From positions 3,906,001-3,970,000 of the forward strand of contig OZ244901.1 in NCBI GenBank assembly GCA_965221545.1: 64,000 bases of DNA. Reading direction: 5' to 3'. The stretch comes from JAJEFO01 sp022819605. Lineage in GTDB: Bacteria; Pseudomonadota; Alphaproteobacteria; Rhodobacterales; Rhodobacteraceae. The position numbers and the translations under genes are program-made. The notes below the pieces were generated by a model. It saw nothing but the letters and a program-made list of their open reading frames with translations, searched no databases and was not told where the DNA came from. This document shows positions 16,814-27,017 of this stretch, one piece after another (positions within the stretch are counted from its first letter, which is position 1; the number at the start of each line of letters is the position of its first letter).

Positions 16814-19332
16814 GCCTGCGCGTTGCCAGCCGCATTGCCCGGCGAGAGCTGCGGGGCGGGATTCGCGGGTTTCGCGTCTTCCTCGCCTGCCTGGTCCTCG
16901 GCGTTGCCGCGATCACCGCCGTCGGAAGCGTCCGGGAGGCAATCCGTGCCGGGCTGGAACGCGAGGGCGCCACGATCCTGGGCGGCGACGCAGAACTGGA
17001 ACTGACCTACCGATTCGCCAGCGAGGAAGAGCGCGCCTGGATGGACGGGGTCGCGGAAGAAGTTGCCGAACTCGTCGATTTCCGGTCCATGGCCGTGTTC
17101 GGCTCAGGCGACACGGCTGAACGGGGCCTGACCCAGGTGAAGGCGGTGGACGATTCCTATCCCCTTCTGGGTCGTGTCGTTTTGGAACCTGACATGCCGA
17201 TCGGCACCGCCCTGGACGGCGAGCGCGACCTGCCGGGCGCCGTCATGGCGCCGCTGCTGATGGCGCGCCTCGGCATGGAACCGGGAGACCGGTTCCGCCT
17301 GGGAACCCAGGAATTCGTCCTCATGGCCGCGCTCATGGATGAACCTGACGACGCGGGCGGAGGCTTCGGGCTCGGACCACGCACGATCGTGCGAACCAGG
17401 GCTCTCGAGAACAGCGGGCTGATCCGGGCGGGCACGCTCTTCGAGACCGAATACAAGCTCAGGCTGACCGACCAGGCCGACCTGGATCTTCTCAGGGCCG
17501 AGGCGGACGAACTCTTCACCGGGATCCGCTGGCGGGACCGGAGAAACGGGGCGCCCGGCGTTCAGGCATTCGTAGACAGGCTGAGCACCTTCCTCGTGCT
17601 TGTCGGCCTGGCCGGGCTGGCCGTCGGCGGCGTCGGAATCTCTGCCGCGGTCACGGCATACCTGGAACGAAAAACCGCTGTCATTGCCACGCTCAAGACC
17701 CTGGGCGCGGACAGCCGGACGATTTTCCAGACCTACTTTCTGCAAATCGGCGCCTTGACGGTTCTGGGCATTGTCATCGGCATTGCCGCCGGAAGCCTGG
17801 CACCGGTCCTGCTGGCATCCGTGATCGAGGACAGATTGCCGCTTCCCGCCGTATTCGCGCTTCATCCCCGGCCGCTTGCCGAAGCCGCGCTTTACGGAAC
17901 CCTGACAGCGCTCATCTTCACGCTTTGGCCCTTGGGGCGCGTAGAGGATGTCCGGGCGGCGACGCTGTTTCGGGAGAACGGCGAGCGTCGGCACGGGTTG
18001 CCGCGCGCTGCATGGATCGCGCTTACGCTGCTCCTGGTTGCCGGGCTCGTGTCCTTGGCTGCGGCGCTCTCCGGTCTCTGGATTCTCACGCTGGCGACTG
18101 CAGGCGGCTTGATTGGCGCATTCGCGCTGCTGGTCCTTGCCGCGCGGGGGATCCGATTGCTGGCACGCCGTCTCGCTCCCGCCGCGCGGGGAAAGAGTGC
18201 GGCGCGACTCGCGCTCGGCGCGGTCGGCGGCCCGGGAAGCGAGACGACTTCGGTGGTCCTGTCACTGGGCCTGGGCCTCACCGTGCTGGCCGCGATCGGC
18301 CAGATCGACGCCAATCTCAGGAACGCGATCGCGCGAGACCTGCCGGAGCGCGCGCCCGCATTCTTCATGGTCGACATCCAGCCTGGCCAGATGGACGGGT
18401 TTCGAACAAGCCTGTCCGAAAACCCTGCCGTCTCGAAGATCGAGAGCGCGCCAATGCTGCGGGGGATCATCACCGAGATCAACGGGCGGCCAGCCTCGGA
18501 AACCGGTGGCGATCACTGGGTCCTGCAAGGCGACCGCGGCGTCACCTACTCGGACCGGCCGCCGGACGGAACGGTAATCACTCACGGCGAATGGTGGCCC
18601 CAAGGATTTCAAGGCGTCCCGCAAGTGAGCTTTGCCACGGAAGAGGCACTCGAACTCGGTCTCGCCCTAGGCGACGAAATCACCGTCAACATCCTTGGCC
18701 GGGACATCACGGCCAATGTGACGAGTTTCCGCGAGGTGGACTTTTCGTCAGCCGGAATCGGCTTCATCCTTTCGATGAACCCAAATGCGCTGGCAGGTGC
18801 GCCGCACAGCTTCATCTCGACGGTCTATGCGGATGCCGATGCCGAAGTCGAAATTCTTCGTGATGTCTCAAGCAGCTATCCCAACGTGACCGCGATCCGC
18901 GTCAGGGACGCGATCGGACGCATAACCGAAATACTCGCCGGCATCGCGGCGGCAATCACCTACGGGGCGCTTGCAACCCTCCTGACGGGCGTCGTCGTGC
19001 TGATCGGCGCAGTGGCCGCGGGCGCCCATGCGAGAACCTACGAAGCCGCCGTCCTGAAGACGCTAGGGGCGCCGCGCAGGACGATCCTGCGGAGCTTCGC
19101 CATGCGCTCTGCCGTGCTGGGGGCTGCCGCCGGCATCGTCGCGATCATTGCAGGCGGTCTTGCGGGCTGGGGCGTGATGCGCTTCGTGATGGAGGCCGAG
19201 TACGGATTCGAGCCCGTCTCGGCGCTCCTGATCGTCGCGGGCGGGGTCGCGGCCACGCTCGCCGCCGGACTGGTTTTTGCCTGGGGGCCGCTTTCCGCCC
19301 GGCCGGCACGCGTCCTTCGCGCCCGCGAGTAG
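16810..19332 (+). CDS. FtsX-family ABC transporter permease, YbbP-like
   Basis: Large inner-membrane protein of 840 residues with two FtsX repeats: an N-terminal helix, a long periplasmic segment, then helix groups near residues 255–420, and a second set near residues 715–830 (GALATLLTGVVVLIGAVAAG). This is the layout of YbbP/MacB-like mechanotransmitters rather than a channel. The start is taken as TTG at 16810, overlapping the ATPase stop. The partner tesA suggests export or release of a lipid or hydrophobic molecule; that is inference. Confidence 0.88.
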   Translation: MSLRVASRIARRELRGGIRGFRVFLACLVLGVAAITAVGSVREAIRAGLEREGATILGGDAELELTYRFASEEERAWMDGVAEEVAELVDFRSMAVFGSGDTAERGLTQVKAVDDSYPLLGRVVLEPDMPIGTALDGERDLPGAVMAPLLMARLGMEPGDRFRLGTQEFVLMAALMDEPDDAGGGFGLGPRTIVRTRALENSGLIRAGTLFETEYKLRLTDQADLDLLRAEADELFTGIRWRDRRNGAPGVQAFVDRLSTFLVLVGLAGLAVGGVGISAAVTAYLERKTAVIATLKTLGADSRTIFQTYFLQIGALTVLGIVIGIAAGSLAPVLLASVIEDRLPLPAVFALHPRPLAEAALYGTLTALIFTLWPLGRVEDVRAATLFRENGERRHGLPRAAWIALTLLLVAGLVSLAAALSGLWILTLATAGGLIGAFALLVLAARGIRLLARRLAPAARGKSAARLALGAVGGPGSETTSVVLSLGLGLTVLAAIGQIDANLRNAIARDLPERAPAFFMVDIQPGQMDGFRTSLSENPAVSKIESAPMLRGIITEINGRPASETGGDHWVLQGDRGVTYSDRPPDGTVITHGEWWPQGFQGVPQVSFATEEALELGLALGDEITVNILGRDITANVTSFREVDFSSAGIGFILSMNPNALAGAPHSFISTVYADADAEVEILRDVSSSYPNVTAIRVRDAIGRITEILAGIAAAITYGALATLLTGVVVLIGAVAAGAHARTYEAAVLKTLGAPRRTILRSFAMRSAVLGAAAGIVAIIAGGLAGWGVMRFVMEAEYGFEPVSALLIVAGGVAATLAAGLVFAWGPLSARPARVLRARE

Positions 19333-19379
19333 CCGAATTGCCGCTGCCCGGTCGAGCGGTGCTGCATGTTCGCAGCCGC

Positions 19380-20390
19380 TCAATCTCCTGCGACGTCTTC
19401 CGGTGGTCGCCCTATCAGGTCATAGGCCAGCAGATCCGCGATGTCCTGCGGATCCCGGATGTGGGGAATCCGGGCCCGTTTCAGTGACGCGAGGAACTCC
19501 TCGTCGCTTTGCCAGGCCGCCTCGGCCTCATCGACGGTGACGAATCGAAACCTCAATTCCTCGCCCGCCCTGGCCTGTGCCACCTTCGGCAGGTCCGCCG
19601 GCAGGACGGTCCCGATCCGGGGATAGCCGCCTATGGTCTGGCACTCCGCCAGAAGCACGTACGGCGTGCCGTCCCCCGTCATCTGAACGTCGCCTTCCGC
19701 AATGAAGTCCGAGACCTGGTTCAGCTGTGCCCGTGTCGAGAACGGTGCGCCGTCGTGATCAAGCCGGACACCTTGCCTGTTGGCACGAGGGTTGCGCGTG
19801 AAGACCGCAGCCTCGAACGAGTTCAGCATCTCGCGGTCAAACAGGCCGGTTTGCGGGCCCGGCATGACCCGGACCGGCCCGGTTCCGGCCTGGCGTTCCA
19901 GCCTTGTCGGCGGCGAATCCGGCACGGGATCGGGCGCGACGGGAAGCAAGTCGCCCGCCCGCAGCAACCGCCCAAGCCCCCCGATTCCGTGGAACCCTCT
20001 CCCTCCGTTCACGATCGGCGTGGCAATTCCGCCGGCCACGTGCAGATAGGCGTAGACGCCCCTCTCGGCGGCTCCGACATCCAGCACCGCGCCCGCTGCC
20101 GCGAAACGGCTTGCGCCGACATCCAGTCTCTCCCCGTCAAGCGTTGCCTTCATCGCCGCGCCCGTCAGGGCAAACCGCATGGGCGCCTGGAACCGGAACC
20201 TTCCGCCCAATTCCGCCATCTCGATGCCCGCCGTGCCAAGGGGCAGATCAAGCAGGGCCAACCCCTCGATGAAAGCGGACCTGTCCGCCGCTCCGCCACG
20301 CGAGAGCCCTGACTTCAGCCATCCAGGCCGTCCCAGGTCCTGGATCGAGAGGGCGGGTCCGGTCCGTTCCACGACAAGCCCGGCCGTCAT
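19380..20390 (-). CDS. pxpC: 5-oxoprolinase subunit C (biotin-dependent carboxyltransferase-like, KipA)
   Basis: 336 residues of the carboxyltransferase subdomain A/B fold. The family opening is IQDLGRPGWLKSGLSRGGAAD and the conserved RVMPGPQ segment lies mid-protein. With PxpA and PxpB the family hydrolyses 5-oxoproline to glutamate using ATP. It starts inside the pxpB stop (4-base overlap). No pxpA follows in this window, since the next gene is the convergent FtsX permease. Confidence 0.9.
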   Translation of the reverse strand: MTAGLVVERTGPALSIQDLGRPGWLKSGLSRGGAADRSAFIEGLALLDLPLGTAGIEMAELGGRFRFQAPMRFALTGAAMKATLDGERLDVGASRFAAAGAVLDVGAAERGVYAYLHVAGGIATPIVNGGRGFHGIGGLGRLLRAGDLLPVAPDPVPDSPPTRLERQAGTGPVRVMPGPQTGLFDREMLNSFEAAVFTRNPRANRQGVRLDHDGAPFSTRAQLNQVSDFIAEGDVQMTGDGTPYVLLAECQTIGGYPRIGTVLPADLPKVAQARAGEELRFRFVTVDEAEAAWQSDEEFLASLKRARIPHIRDPQDIADLLAYDLIGRPPEDVAGD

Positions 20391-21148
20391 GAAATCTCTG
20401 ACCTTTCGGCGCCGCCAAGGGGCGACGCGTCTTCCAGCAGGCGATCCAGCGTCCGTGCTTCGACGGGCAGGAACTCCATCTCGTCTCCCGGCCTGAGAGG
20501 AATGGACGGATCTCGCCCCGGGTCATAGCAGCGAAATGCCGTCCGTCCGACCTGCCGCCAGCCAGTGGGCGCAGCGCTGGCGAAAGGGATGACCTGGCGC
20601 ACGGCAACGACGACGGCCCCTCGTGGCACTTCGTGCGTCACGGTGCCCTTTCGAGGAATGTCCCAGTGCTCAGGCAGAAAGCCGAGATAGGGTTGGCCGG
20701 GCGCAAAACCGAGCGCGAGAACGCGAAGGCGTGCTGCGCAAATGTCCCCGATTGCCGCGTCGGGCGCGAGACCCGCCGCGTCCGCCGCCTCTTCCAGGTC
20801 AGGCCCGTGAGCGCCGCCGAAGGCGACCGGCACGCGCCAGAGCCGCCGCCCCGCCGGAAGGGAAGCCTCCTTCCAGTCATGTTCGGCCAGCCTTGAGCGA
20901 AGCTCGCCTTCCAGCGCCTTGCGCGCGATGACGTCGGGCCGGAATCTCACGAGCACCGAGGCAAGCGACGAGGCGGTTTCGGCAATGCCTGGAATCCCGG
21001 AAGCTTCGAGATCGGCACGAAACGCCAGCGCAGCCCGGTTTGCGGGCTCGCTCAACCTGTCGGCAAACCGCACGAGCACCCCGTCCGGGCCAAGCGGCAA
21101 TAGTGCAGGAACCTCCGTCACCGGGGCGAAGGTTTCATACCGATGCAA
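20387..21148 (-). CDS. pxpB: 5-oxoprolinase subunit B (KipI/PxpB)
   Basis: 253 residues of the allophanate hydrolase subunit 1 fold. The conserved core is seen in GFAPGQPYLGFLPE, VPRGAVVVAVRQ, PTGWRQVGRT and FRPGDE-like LRPGDEMEF. It partners PxpC, which overlaps it. The start is uncertain: the open frame begins with TTG at 21148 without a good ribosome site, and no in-frame ATG precedes the conserved PLGPDGVLVRFADRL segment. Confidence 0.87.
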   Translation of the reverse strand: MHRYETFAPVTEVPALLPLGPDGVLVRFADRLSEPANRAALAFRADLEASGIPGIAETASSLASVLVRFRPDVIARKALEGELRSRLAEHDWKEASLPAGRRLWRVPVAFGGAHGPDLEEAADAAGLAPDAAIGDICAARLRVLALGFAPGQPYLGFLPEHWDIPRKGTVTHEVPRGAVVVAVRQVIPFASAAPTGWRQVGRTAFRCYDPGRDPSIPLRPGDEMEFLPVEARTLDRLLEDASPLGGAERSEIS

Positions 21149-21235
21149 AAATGAAAACAGCCTGTCACATGAGGGACCGTGCGCCCGCGACCATTGCGCA
21201 CTGGCGGCCCCCGGTGCCGGTCGCTACAGGGGGAC

Positions 21236-21985
21236 ATGCTGCACACCATCATGCATGGCAATTCGACCGGAAGCGCCCCGCTCATGATCGCCCATGGGCT
21301 CTTCGGCTCGGCCAGGAACTGGGGGGTCGTTGCCAAGCGCCTGTCGGCGACCCGGCACGTCACGGCCGTCGACATGCGCAACCACGGAGCGAGCGACTGG
21401 TCCGATGCCCACGGCTACCCCGACATGGCTGCGGACCTCGCCGACATCATCGACGAAAGAACCGACATCCTTGGGCACTCCATGGGCGGAAAGGCGGCCA
21501 TGACCCTCGCGCTGACCCGACCGGAATTGCTCCGCAAGCTGGTTGTCGCCGACATCGCGCCCGTGACCTACACGCACACGCAGCAGCCCATGATTGACGC
21601 TATGCGCGCCGTCGTGCTTGACCGGGTCGAAAGCCGCCGGGACGCGGATGCGCAGCTGGCCGAACGAATCGATGATCCCGGCGTGCGCGCCTTTCTCCTG
21701 CAATCGCTCGACGTGAATGCGAGACGCTGGCGCCTGAACCTCGACGCGCTGGAACGCGAAATGCCGCGCATCATCGGATTCCCCGAGCTCGGCGGCGCGT
21801 TCGAAGGGCCGACCCTGTTTCTGGCTGGTGCCGAGAGCACGTATGTTACGACCGCGCATCGAAACCGCATCAAGGCGCTCTTTCCAAATGCGCGGTTCGC
21901 CAGGATTCCCGGTGCCGGCCACTGGCTTCACGCCGACAATCCCCGCGCGTTCGAAGCTGCGGTGACGGCCTTTCTGGACGCCTGA
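21236..21985 (+). CDS. Alpha/beta hydrolase, YbfF-like esterase
   Basis: 249-residue cytosolic serine hydrolase. The oxyanion region is HGLFGSARNW, the nucleophile elbow GHSMGG places Ser82, and the C-terminal histidine lies in GAGHWLHAD. The sequence follows the YbfF family, which hydrolyses short acyl esters and acyl-CoA thioesters. A AGGGGG ribosome site precedes the ATG at 21236. It is divergent from pxpB. Confidence 0.87.
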   Translation: MLHTIMHGNSTGSAPLMIAHGLFGSARNWGVVAKRLSATRHVTAVDMRNHGASDWSDAHGYPDMAADLADIIDERTDILGHSMGGKAAMTLALTRPELLRKLVVADIAPVTYTHTQQPMIDAMRAVVLDRVESRRDADAQLAERIDDPGVRAFLLQSLDVNARRWRLNLDALEREMPRIIGFPELGGAFEGPTLFLAGAESTYVTTAHRNRIKALFPNARFARIPGAGHWLHADNPRAFEAAVTAFLDA

Positions 21986-22895
21986 ACTTGGGCCGACGCA
22001 TCCGGATGTGCACTGGTCACGGACTTTCACACCCAAGGCATTGAGACGAATTCAGCAAAATTCGCAAGATTTGGTTGTCTTGCACAATATATGGGTGTAT
22101 GCGTGCGACCACAGGTGCGATAGGACGCGGATGCATCACCTGACGCAGGCGAGGCCCGGGCAACCATGCCCGGGCTCGTTGCTTCTGCCGATCGAGCACG
22201 AGAATCAAGGGCACGAGAATCAAGAAGGCGTCAGGTGCTTGGACGCGGTCCTTGCATCGTGCCGTTGCCGACACACCCTGACGCCTTCCCCGTGCCTTTC
22301 TCCCCGAAGGGTGTCTGGCCCGGTAAGCAGCGAACCTCGCGATCCGCTACCACGCAATGACCAAGGTTCCGATGCCGTCGAAGATGAATCCGAAAATCCT
22401 TCTTCTTTTGCCCAGTCCCTGAACCTTCGCTTCCCTTCCTGGAACTGACGTTCCGATCCGTTTTGCTCCGGCTCTTAAGGCCTTGCACCCGTCGTCGTCC
22501 GGAGACGCCTGACGGTAATGCGACAGTCGCAAGCCAAGCGATTCGCCGCAAGGGAAAATTCCATTGTTGGTGAAATTTCTTGGGGATAAATCGTTGGATT
22601 TATTGGGGAAAAGCTTGTGGACAAGTCGAAAAACCAAATCGCGGCAACGTTCTGGACGGGGAAAACTCCCTAGCCATCCAAGGCAAGAAAATTCGTCAGG
22701 TCGGGGCGGATTCCGCGTTTCGGCTGCGATTCCGCCGACTCATCCGGAACTTCTGGTTCCATTTGCTTCAGACCGATTCGCCGATCCGAGCGCTGGCGAC
22801 CCGACCAGCGGTCGGTGGGAAGAGTCAAAACCAACAGCAAGCCGCCCGACTTCCGTGACCAATGCCACGAAGTGGCCGACATCGACACTCCCGGT
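21986..22895. other. 910-base non-coding stretch with AT-rich, DnaA-box-like segment
   Basis: No supportable gene on either strand. Contents: an AT-rich patch (22040–22100), the hairpin at 22154–22175, a tandem 15-bp duplication (GCACGAGAATCAAG repeated at 22196 and 22211), and an AT-rich segment (22550–22640) with two single-mismatch DnaA boxes in the same orientation, TGGGGATAA (22581–22589) and TGTGGACAA (22616–22624). It lies between the esterase and the 3' end of lepA. Confidence 0.4.
22154..22175 (+). terminator. Terminator-like hairpin downstream of the YbfF-like esterase gene
   Basis: A perfect 9-bp GC-rich stem (GCCCGGGCA with its complement) closes an ACCA loop. It is 170 bases after the esterase stop and followed by TCGTTGCTTC. 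It could end the esterase transcript, or a short RNA starting in the AT-rich stretch near 22040–22100. Confidence 0.5.
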
Positions 22896-24695
22896 TCATT
22901 CGCCCATCTTCAACGCATCGATGAACGCCTCCTGCGGGATGTCCACCTTCCCGAACTGGCGCATCTTCTTTTTCCCTGCCTTCTGCTTGTCCAGCAGCTT
23001 GCGCTTGCGCGTTGCATCGCCGCCGTAGCATTTGGCCGTCACGTCCTTCCGCAGCGCCGACAAGGTCTCGCGGGCAATGATTCGGCCACCGATCGCGGCC
23101 TGGATCGGAATCTTGAACATGTGGCGGGGGATGAGTTCCTTCAGCTTCTCGCACATTGCGCGGCCCCGGGCCTCGGCCCGGTCGCGATGAACCATCATCG
23201 AGAGCGCGTCGACGGGCTCCTCGTTGACGAGGACCTGCATCTTGACAAGGTAGTCCATCTGATAGCCGGCAAGCTGGTAGTCGAAGCTCGCATACCCTTT
23301 CGTGACCGACTTCAAGCGGTCATGGAAATCGAAGACGACTTCGTTCAGCGGCAGGTCATAGGTCACCACGGCGCGGGAACCCGCGTAGCTGAGCTCTTCC
23401 TGAACGCCACGGCGGTCATGGCAAAGCTTCAGGACGTCGCCAAGATAGTCGTCGGGCACGAGAATCGTGGCCCTGATGCGCGGCTCCTCGACATGGTCGA
23501 TGTTCGCAGGGTCGGGCATGTCCGCCGGATTGTGCAGCTCCAGCATGGATCCGTCGCGCATGTGGACATTGTAGATCACCGACGGCGCGGTCGTGATGAG
23601 TTCAATGTCGTACTCGCGCTCTATGCGGTCACGAACGACCTCCAGGTGCAGAAGGCCGAGGAAGCCGCAGCGGAAACCGAATCCCAGGGCGGCAGACGTC
23701 TCCATCTCGGAGGTAAAGCTCGCGTCGTTGAGGGCGAGCTTCCCGATTGCTTCGCGGAGGCCTTCGAATTCGCCGTTGTCGACCGGGAACAGGCCGCAAA
23801 AGACGACGGGCTGCGAGGGCTTGAAGCCGGAAAGCGGCTCCGGCGTGGGATTGCGCTCATGCGTTATCGTGTCGCCGACGCGGGTATCCCGCACCTGCTT
23901 GATGGACGCCGTGAGAACGCCGATTTCGCCGGGCCCGAGTTCCGCAGCGTCCGCCATTTCGGGCTTGAGGACGGCAAGCCGGTCGATGCGGTACCTGGCG
24001 CCGGTCTGCATCATGACGATCTGGTCGCCCTTGCGGATCTTCCCGTCGACGACCCGAATCATGACGACCACGCCGAGATAGGGATCGTAGCGTGAATCCA
24101 CCAGCATGGCCTTTAGGGGGGCATCCGGGTCGCCGCGAGGCGCGGGAAGGCGACGAACGATTTCTTCCAGCAGTTCGGGCACACCGTCGCCGGTCTTCGC
24201 GGAAATCTGGATCGCGTCGGTGGCGTCGATTCCTATCACCTCCTCGATCTGCGTGCTGACGCGGCCAGTGTCGGAAGCCGGCAGGTCGATCTTGTTCAGC
24301 ACGGGCACGATCTCATGATCGGCATCTATGGCCTGATAGGCATTGGCCAGCGTCTGCGCCTCGACCCCCTGCGAGGCGTCGACGACAAGAAGCGACCCCT
24401 CGACCGCCCGCATGGAGCGGCTGACCTCATATCCGAAATCCACGTGCCCTGGAGTGTCTATCAGGTTCAGGATGTATGTCTGACCGTCCGTTGCAGGATA
24501 CTCGATGCGAACCGTGTTGGCCTTGATCGTGATGCCGCGTTCGCGCTCGATGTCCATGGCGTCGAGGACCTGTTCCTTCATGTCCCGCTCCGCCATCGTG
24601 CCCGTCATCTGGATGAGCCGGTCGGCAAGCGTCGACTTCCCGTGGTCGATATGGGCGACGATCGAGAAATTGCGGATGTGCGACAGGTCAGTCAT
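22896..24695 (-). CDS. lepA: Elongation factor 4 (LepA), ribosomal back-translocase GTPase
   Basis: 599 residues, the normal LepA length. The GTPase P-loop is AHIDHGKST, G3 is DTPGHVDFG, G4 is NKIDLPA. It continues through EF-G-like domains II, III and V into the LepA-specific C-terminal domain (RKRKLLDKQKAGKKKMRQFG). The start at 24695 (MTDLSHIRNFSIVAH) is the family start; the longer frame to 24893 is arginine-rich noise. It lies downstream of rpsA. Confidence 0.97.
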   Translation of the reverse strand: MTDLSHIRNFSIVAHIDHGKSTLADRLIQMTGTMAERDMKEQVLDAMDIERERGITIKANTVRIEYPATDGQTYILNLIDTPGHVDFGYEVSRSMRAVEGSLLVVDASQGVEAQTLANAYQAIDADHEIVPVLNKIDLPASDTGRVSTQIEEVIGIDATDAIQISAKTGDGVPELLEEIVRRLPAPRGDPDAPLKAMLVDSRYDPYLGVVVMIRVVDGKIRKGDQIVMMQTGARYRIDRLAVLKPEMADAAELGPGEIGVLTASIKQVRDTRVGDTITHERNPTPEPLSGFKPSQPVVFCGLFPVDNGEFEGLREAIGKLALNDASFTSEMETSAALGFGFRCGFLGLLHLEVVRDRIEREYDIELITTAPSVIYNVHMRDGSMLELHNPADMPDPANIDHVEEPRIRATILVPDDYLGDVLKLCHDRRGVQEELSYAGSRAVVTYDLPLNEVVFDFHDRLKSVTKGYASFDYQLAGYQMDYLVKMQVLVNEEPVDALSMMVHRDRAEARGRAMCEKLKELIPRHMFKIPIQAAIGGRIIARETLSALRKDVTAKCYGGDATRKRKLLDKQKAGKKKMRQFGKVDIPQEAFIDALKMGE

Positions 24696-24954
24696 TGTCG
24701 GGATATGCGGCAGGCCGCTGCCGTTGGCAAGACGCGCCTGCGGACGCGAATCTCCAGCAGGCCCGGCACCACATGAACGATGCGCCATCGCGCGGCAACG
24801 CTCGCGAGACCCGAGGCCGGCGCGAACCATGACACGTTCGAACCGCAGGTTGCGGCACTGAGCCTGGCGCGGCGAGCACCCCCGAAACCGCAACGCCGGT
24901 TCCGGGCGAGGCTCTTCGGAAGCGCGATGCGAACCGCGCCCCGCCTTGCATCAG

Positions 24955-26634
24955 TCAGTCGTCGTCCTTGTTCAGGGCGGCGCCGAGGATGTCCCCGAGC
25001 GAAGCACCGGAATCGGAAGATCCGTACTGCTCGACAGCCTTTTTCTCCTCGGCGATCTCCCGGGCCTTGATCGAGAGATTGAGCTTGCGCGACCTGGCGT
25101 CGATATTGGTGACCCGCACGTCCAGCTTGTCGCCGATGGAGAACCGGTCCGGGCGCTGCTCGGCGCGGTCGCGCGAGAGGTCCGAACGGCGAATGAAGGA
25201 CTTTGCGCCCCCGTATTCCACCTCGATTCCGCCATCTTCGATCGCCGTCACGACGACGGTGACGATCGAACCGCGCTTCACGCCGCCGACCGCTTGCGAG
25301 AAGGTGTCGTCGAGCGCCTTGATCGAAAGCGAAATGCGTTCCTTCTCGACATCCACCTCCGTGACGGCCGCCTTGACCTCATCGCCCTTGCGGAATTCCT
25401 GGATGGCCTCCTCGCCACGCCGATTCCAGGAAATGTCGGAGAGGTGCACCATCCCGTCGATGTCGTTGTCGAGGCCGACAAAGAGACCGAATTCCGTGAT
25501 GTTCTTGACCTCTCCCTCGACATGCGAGCCGACCGGATGGGTTTCGGAAAACACCTCCCAGGGATTCCGCTGGGTCTGCTTGAGACCCAGGGACACGCGC
25601 CGCTTGGCGCTGTCGATCTCGAGCACCATGACGTCGACTTCCTGCGACGTCGAAACGATCTTGCCCGGATGAACGTTCTTCTTGGTCCAGCTCATTTCCG
25701 AGACGTGGACCAGGCCCTCGACACCAGGCTCCAGCTCGACGAACGCGCCGTAGTCCGTGATGTTGGTCACGCGGCCATGATGTATCGAGTCAAGCGGATA
25801 GTTGCGCTCCACCGCATCCCACGGATCTTCCTGAAGCTGCTTCATTCCGAGCGAGATCCGCTGGGTTTCCTGGTTGATCTTGACGATCTGCACTTTCACG
25901 GTGTCGTTTATCTTGACGATGTCGGACGGATGGCTGACCCTTCGCCACGCCATGTCCGTGACATGGAGCAGGCCGTCAACGCCGCCGAGATCGATGAACG
26001 CTCCGTATTCGGTGATGTTCTTGACCACGCCGTCAACCGCGTCGCCTTCCTTGATTCTCTCGATGACCGCCCTGCGTTGGCCCTCGCGCTCCTTTTCCAG
26101 GATCGCGCGGCGCGAGACGACGATGTTGCCGCGACGCCGATCCATTTTCAGGATCTTGAAGGGTTGCTTCATCCCCATGATTTCCGAGGGATCGCGCACC
26201 GGTCGCACATCGACCTGGCTGCCGGGCAGGAACGCTACGGCGCCGTCAAGGTCAACGGTAAACCCGCCCTTGACCCGGCCGAATATCGCGCCCTCGACTT
26301 CGCCCTTGTCAGCATAGGCGTTTTCAAGCTTGTCCCAAGCTGCCTCGCGGCGAGCCTTGTCGCGGGAAATCACTGCCTCGCCGCGTGCGTTCTCCACGCG
26401 GTCAAGGAAGACCTCGACCTCGTGTCCGACGTCGATCTCAGGGTCCTCGCCCGGTCCTGCGAATTCCTTGAGTTCGACCCGGCCTTCCATCTTGTAGCCG
26501 ACATCGATGATCGCTTGTCCGGCTTCGATGGCAATGACCTTGCCCTTGACGACAGATCCCTCGTCGGGCGTGTCGATTTCGAGGCTTTCGTCAAGGAGGG
26601 CCTCGAATTCCTCCATGGTTGCGTTTTGAGCCAT
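24955..26634 (-). CDS. rpsA: 30S ribosomal protein S1
   Basis: 559 residues with six successive S1/OB-fold RNA-binding repeats, recognised by recurring GxVxxITxxGxFVxL-type segments (for example ITEYGAFIDLGGVDGLLH and ITDYGAFVELEPGVEGLVH). Binds mRNA upstream of the start on the 30S subunit. The ATG at 26634 starts MAQNATMEEFEALL with AAAGG upstream. In most proteobacteria cmk lies immediately upstream and ihfB downstream. Here upstream is an insertion-rich region, with cmk found 24 kb away in the same orientation. Confidence 0.97.
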   Translation of the reverse strand: MAQNATMEEFEALLDESLEIDTPDEGSVVKGKVIAIEAGQAIIDVGYKMEGRVELKEFAGPGEDPEIDVGHEVEVFLDRVENARGEAVISRDKARREAAWDKLENAYADKGEVEGAIFGRVKGGFTVDLDGAVAFLPGSQVDVRPVRDPSEIMGMKQPFKILKMDRRRGNIVVSRRAILEKEREGQRRAVIERIKEGDAVDGVVKNITEYGAFIDLGGVDGLLHVTDMAWRRVSHPSDIVKINDTVKVQIVKINQETQRISLGMKQLQEDPWDAVERNYPLDSIHHGRVTNITDYGAFVELEPGVEGLVHVSEMSWTKKNVHPGKIVSTSQEVDVMVLEIDSAKRRVSLGLKQTQRNPWEVFSETHPVGSHVEGEVKNITEFGLFVGLDNDIDGMVHLSDISWNRRGEEAIQEFRKGDEVKAAVTEVDVEKERISLSIKALDDTFSQAVGGVKRGSIVTVVVTAIEDGGIEVEYGGAKSFIRRSDLSRDRAEQRPDRFSIGDKLDVRVTNIDARSRKLNLSIKAREIAEEKKAVEQYGSSDSGASLGDILGAALNKDDD

Positions 26635-27017
26635 GTGGCCTTTGGTTCCTCTATTCGTGTTTTCCGGCCAGGCGGTTGGTTCCGCCGGTCTTGAGTTGGT
26701 GCGTGACGATCTGGCGCGGGCGCCAAACAAGAAGGGCCGGTGTTCGACCGACCCTGCCCAAGTCCTTTGCCCACGGCCGTTACCGCCGTTTCGACGGCAG
26801 GTCTATAGGCGGGAACGTCACGCATGGCAAGCACCTCATTGCGCGCGATGCCAGGCGGTCGAAATTCCTGTCGGCGGCATGGGCCTCCGCCAGTGTTCCG
26901 CGAGATGGTTTCAGCCGAAGCCGACGACTTGATGCCAAGTTGCGTAACCGCGAAGCCAAGGTCGCTGAACCAACGCCCTCGGGTGGTTGCCAGCCGAGCG
27001 TTGGCGCGGCCCCTTTC

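Noticed and set aside
22815..24095. 426-codon plus-strand frame opposite lepA
   Set aside because: Antisense shadow of lepA, with no recognisable motif.
24946..26694. 582-codon open frame on the plus strand opposite rpsA
   Set aside because: It is the antisense shadow of rpsA in a GC-rich genome; low-complexity Asp/Leu/Val composition and no domain, whereas the minus strand gives six S1 repeats.
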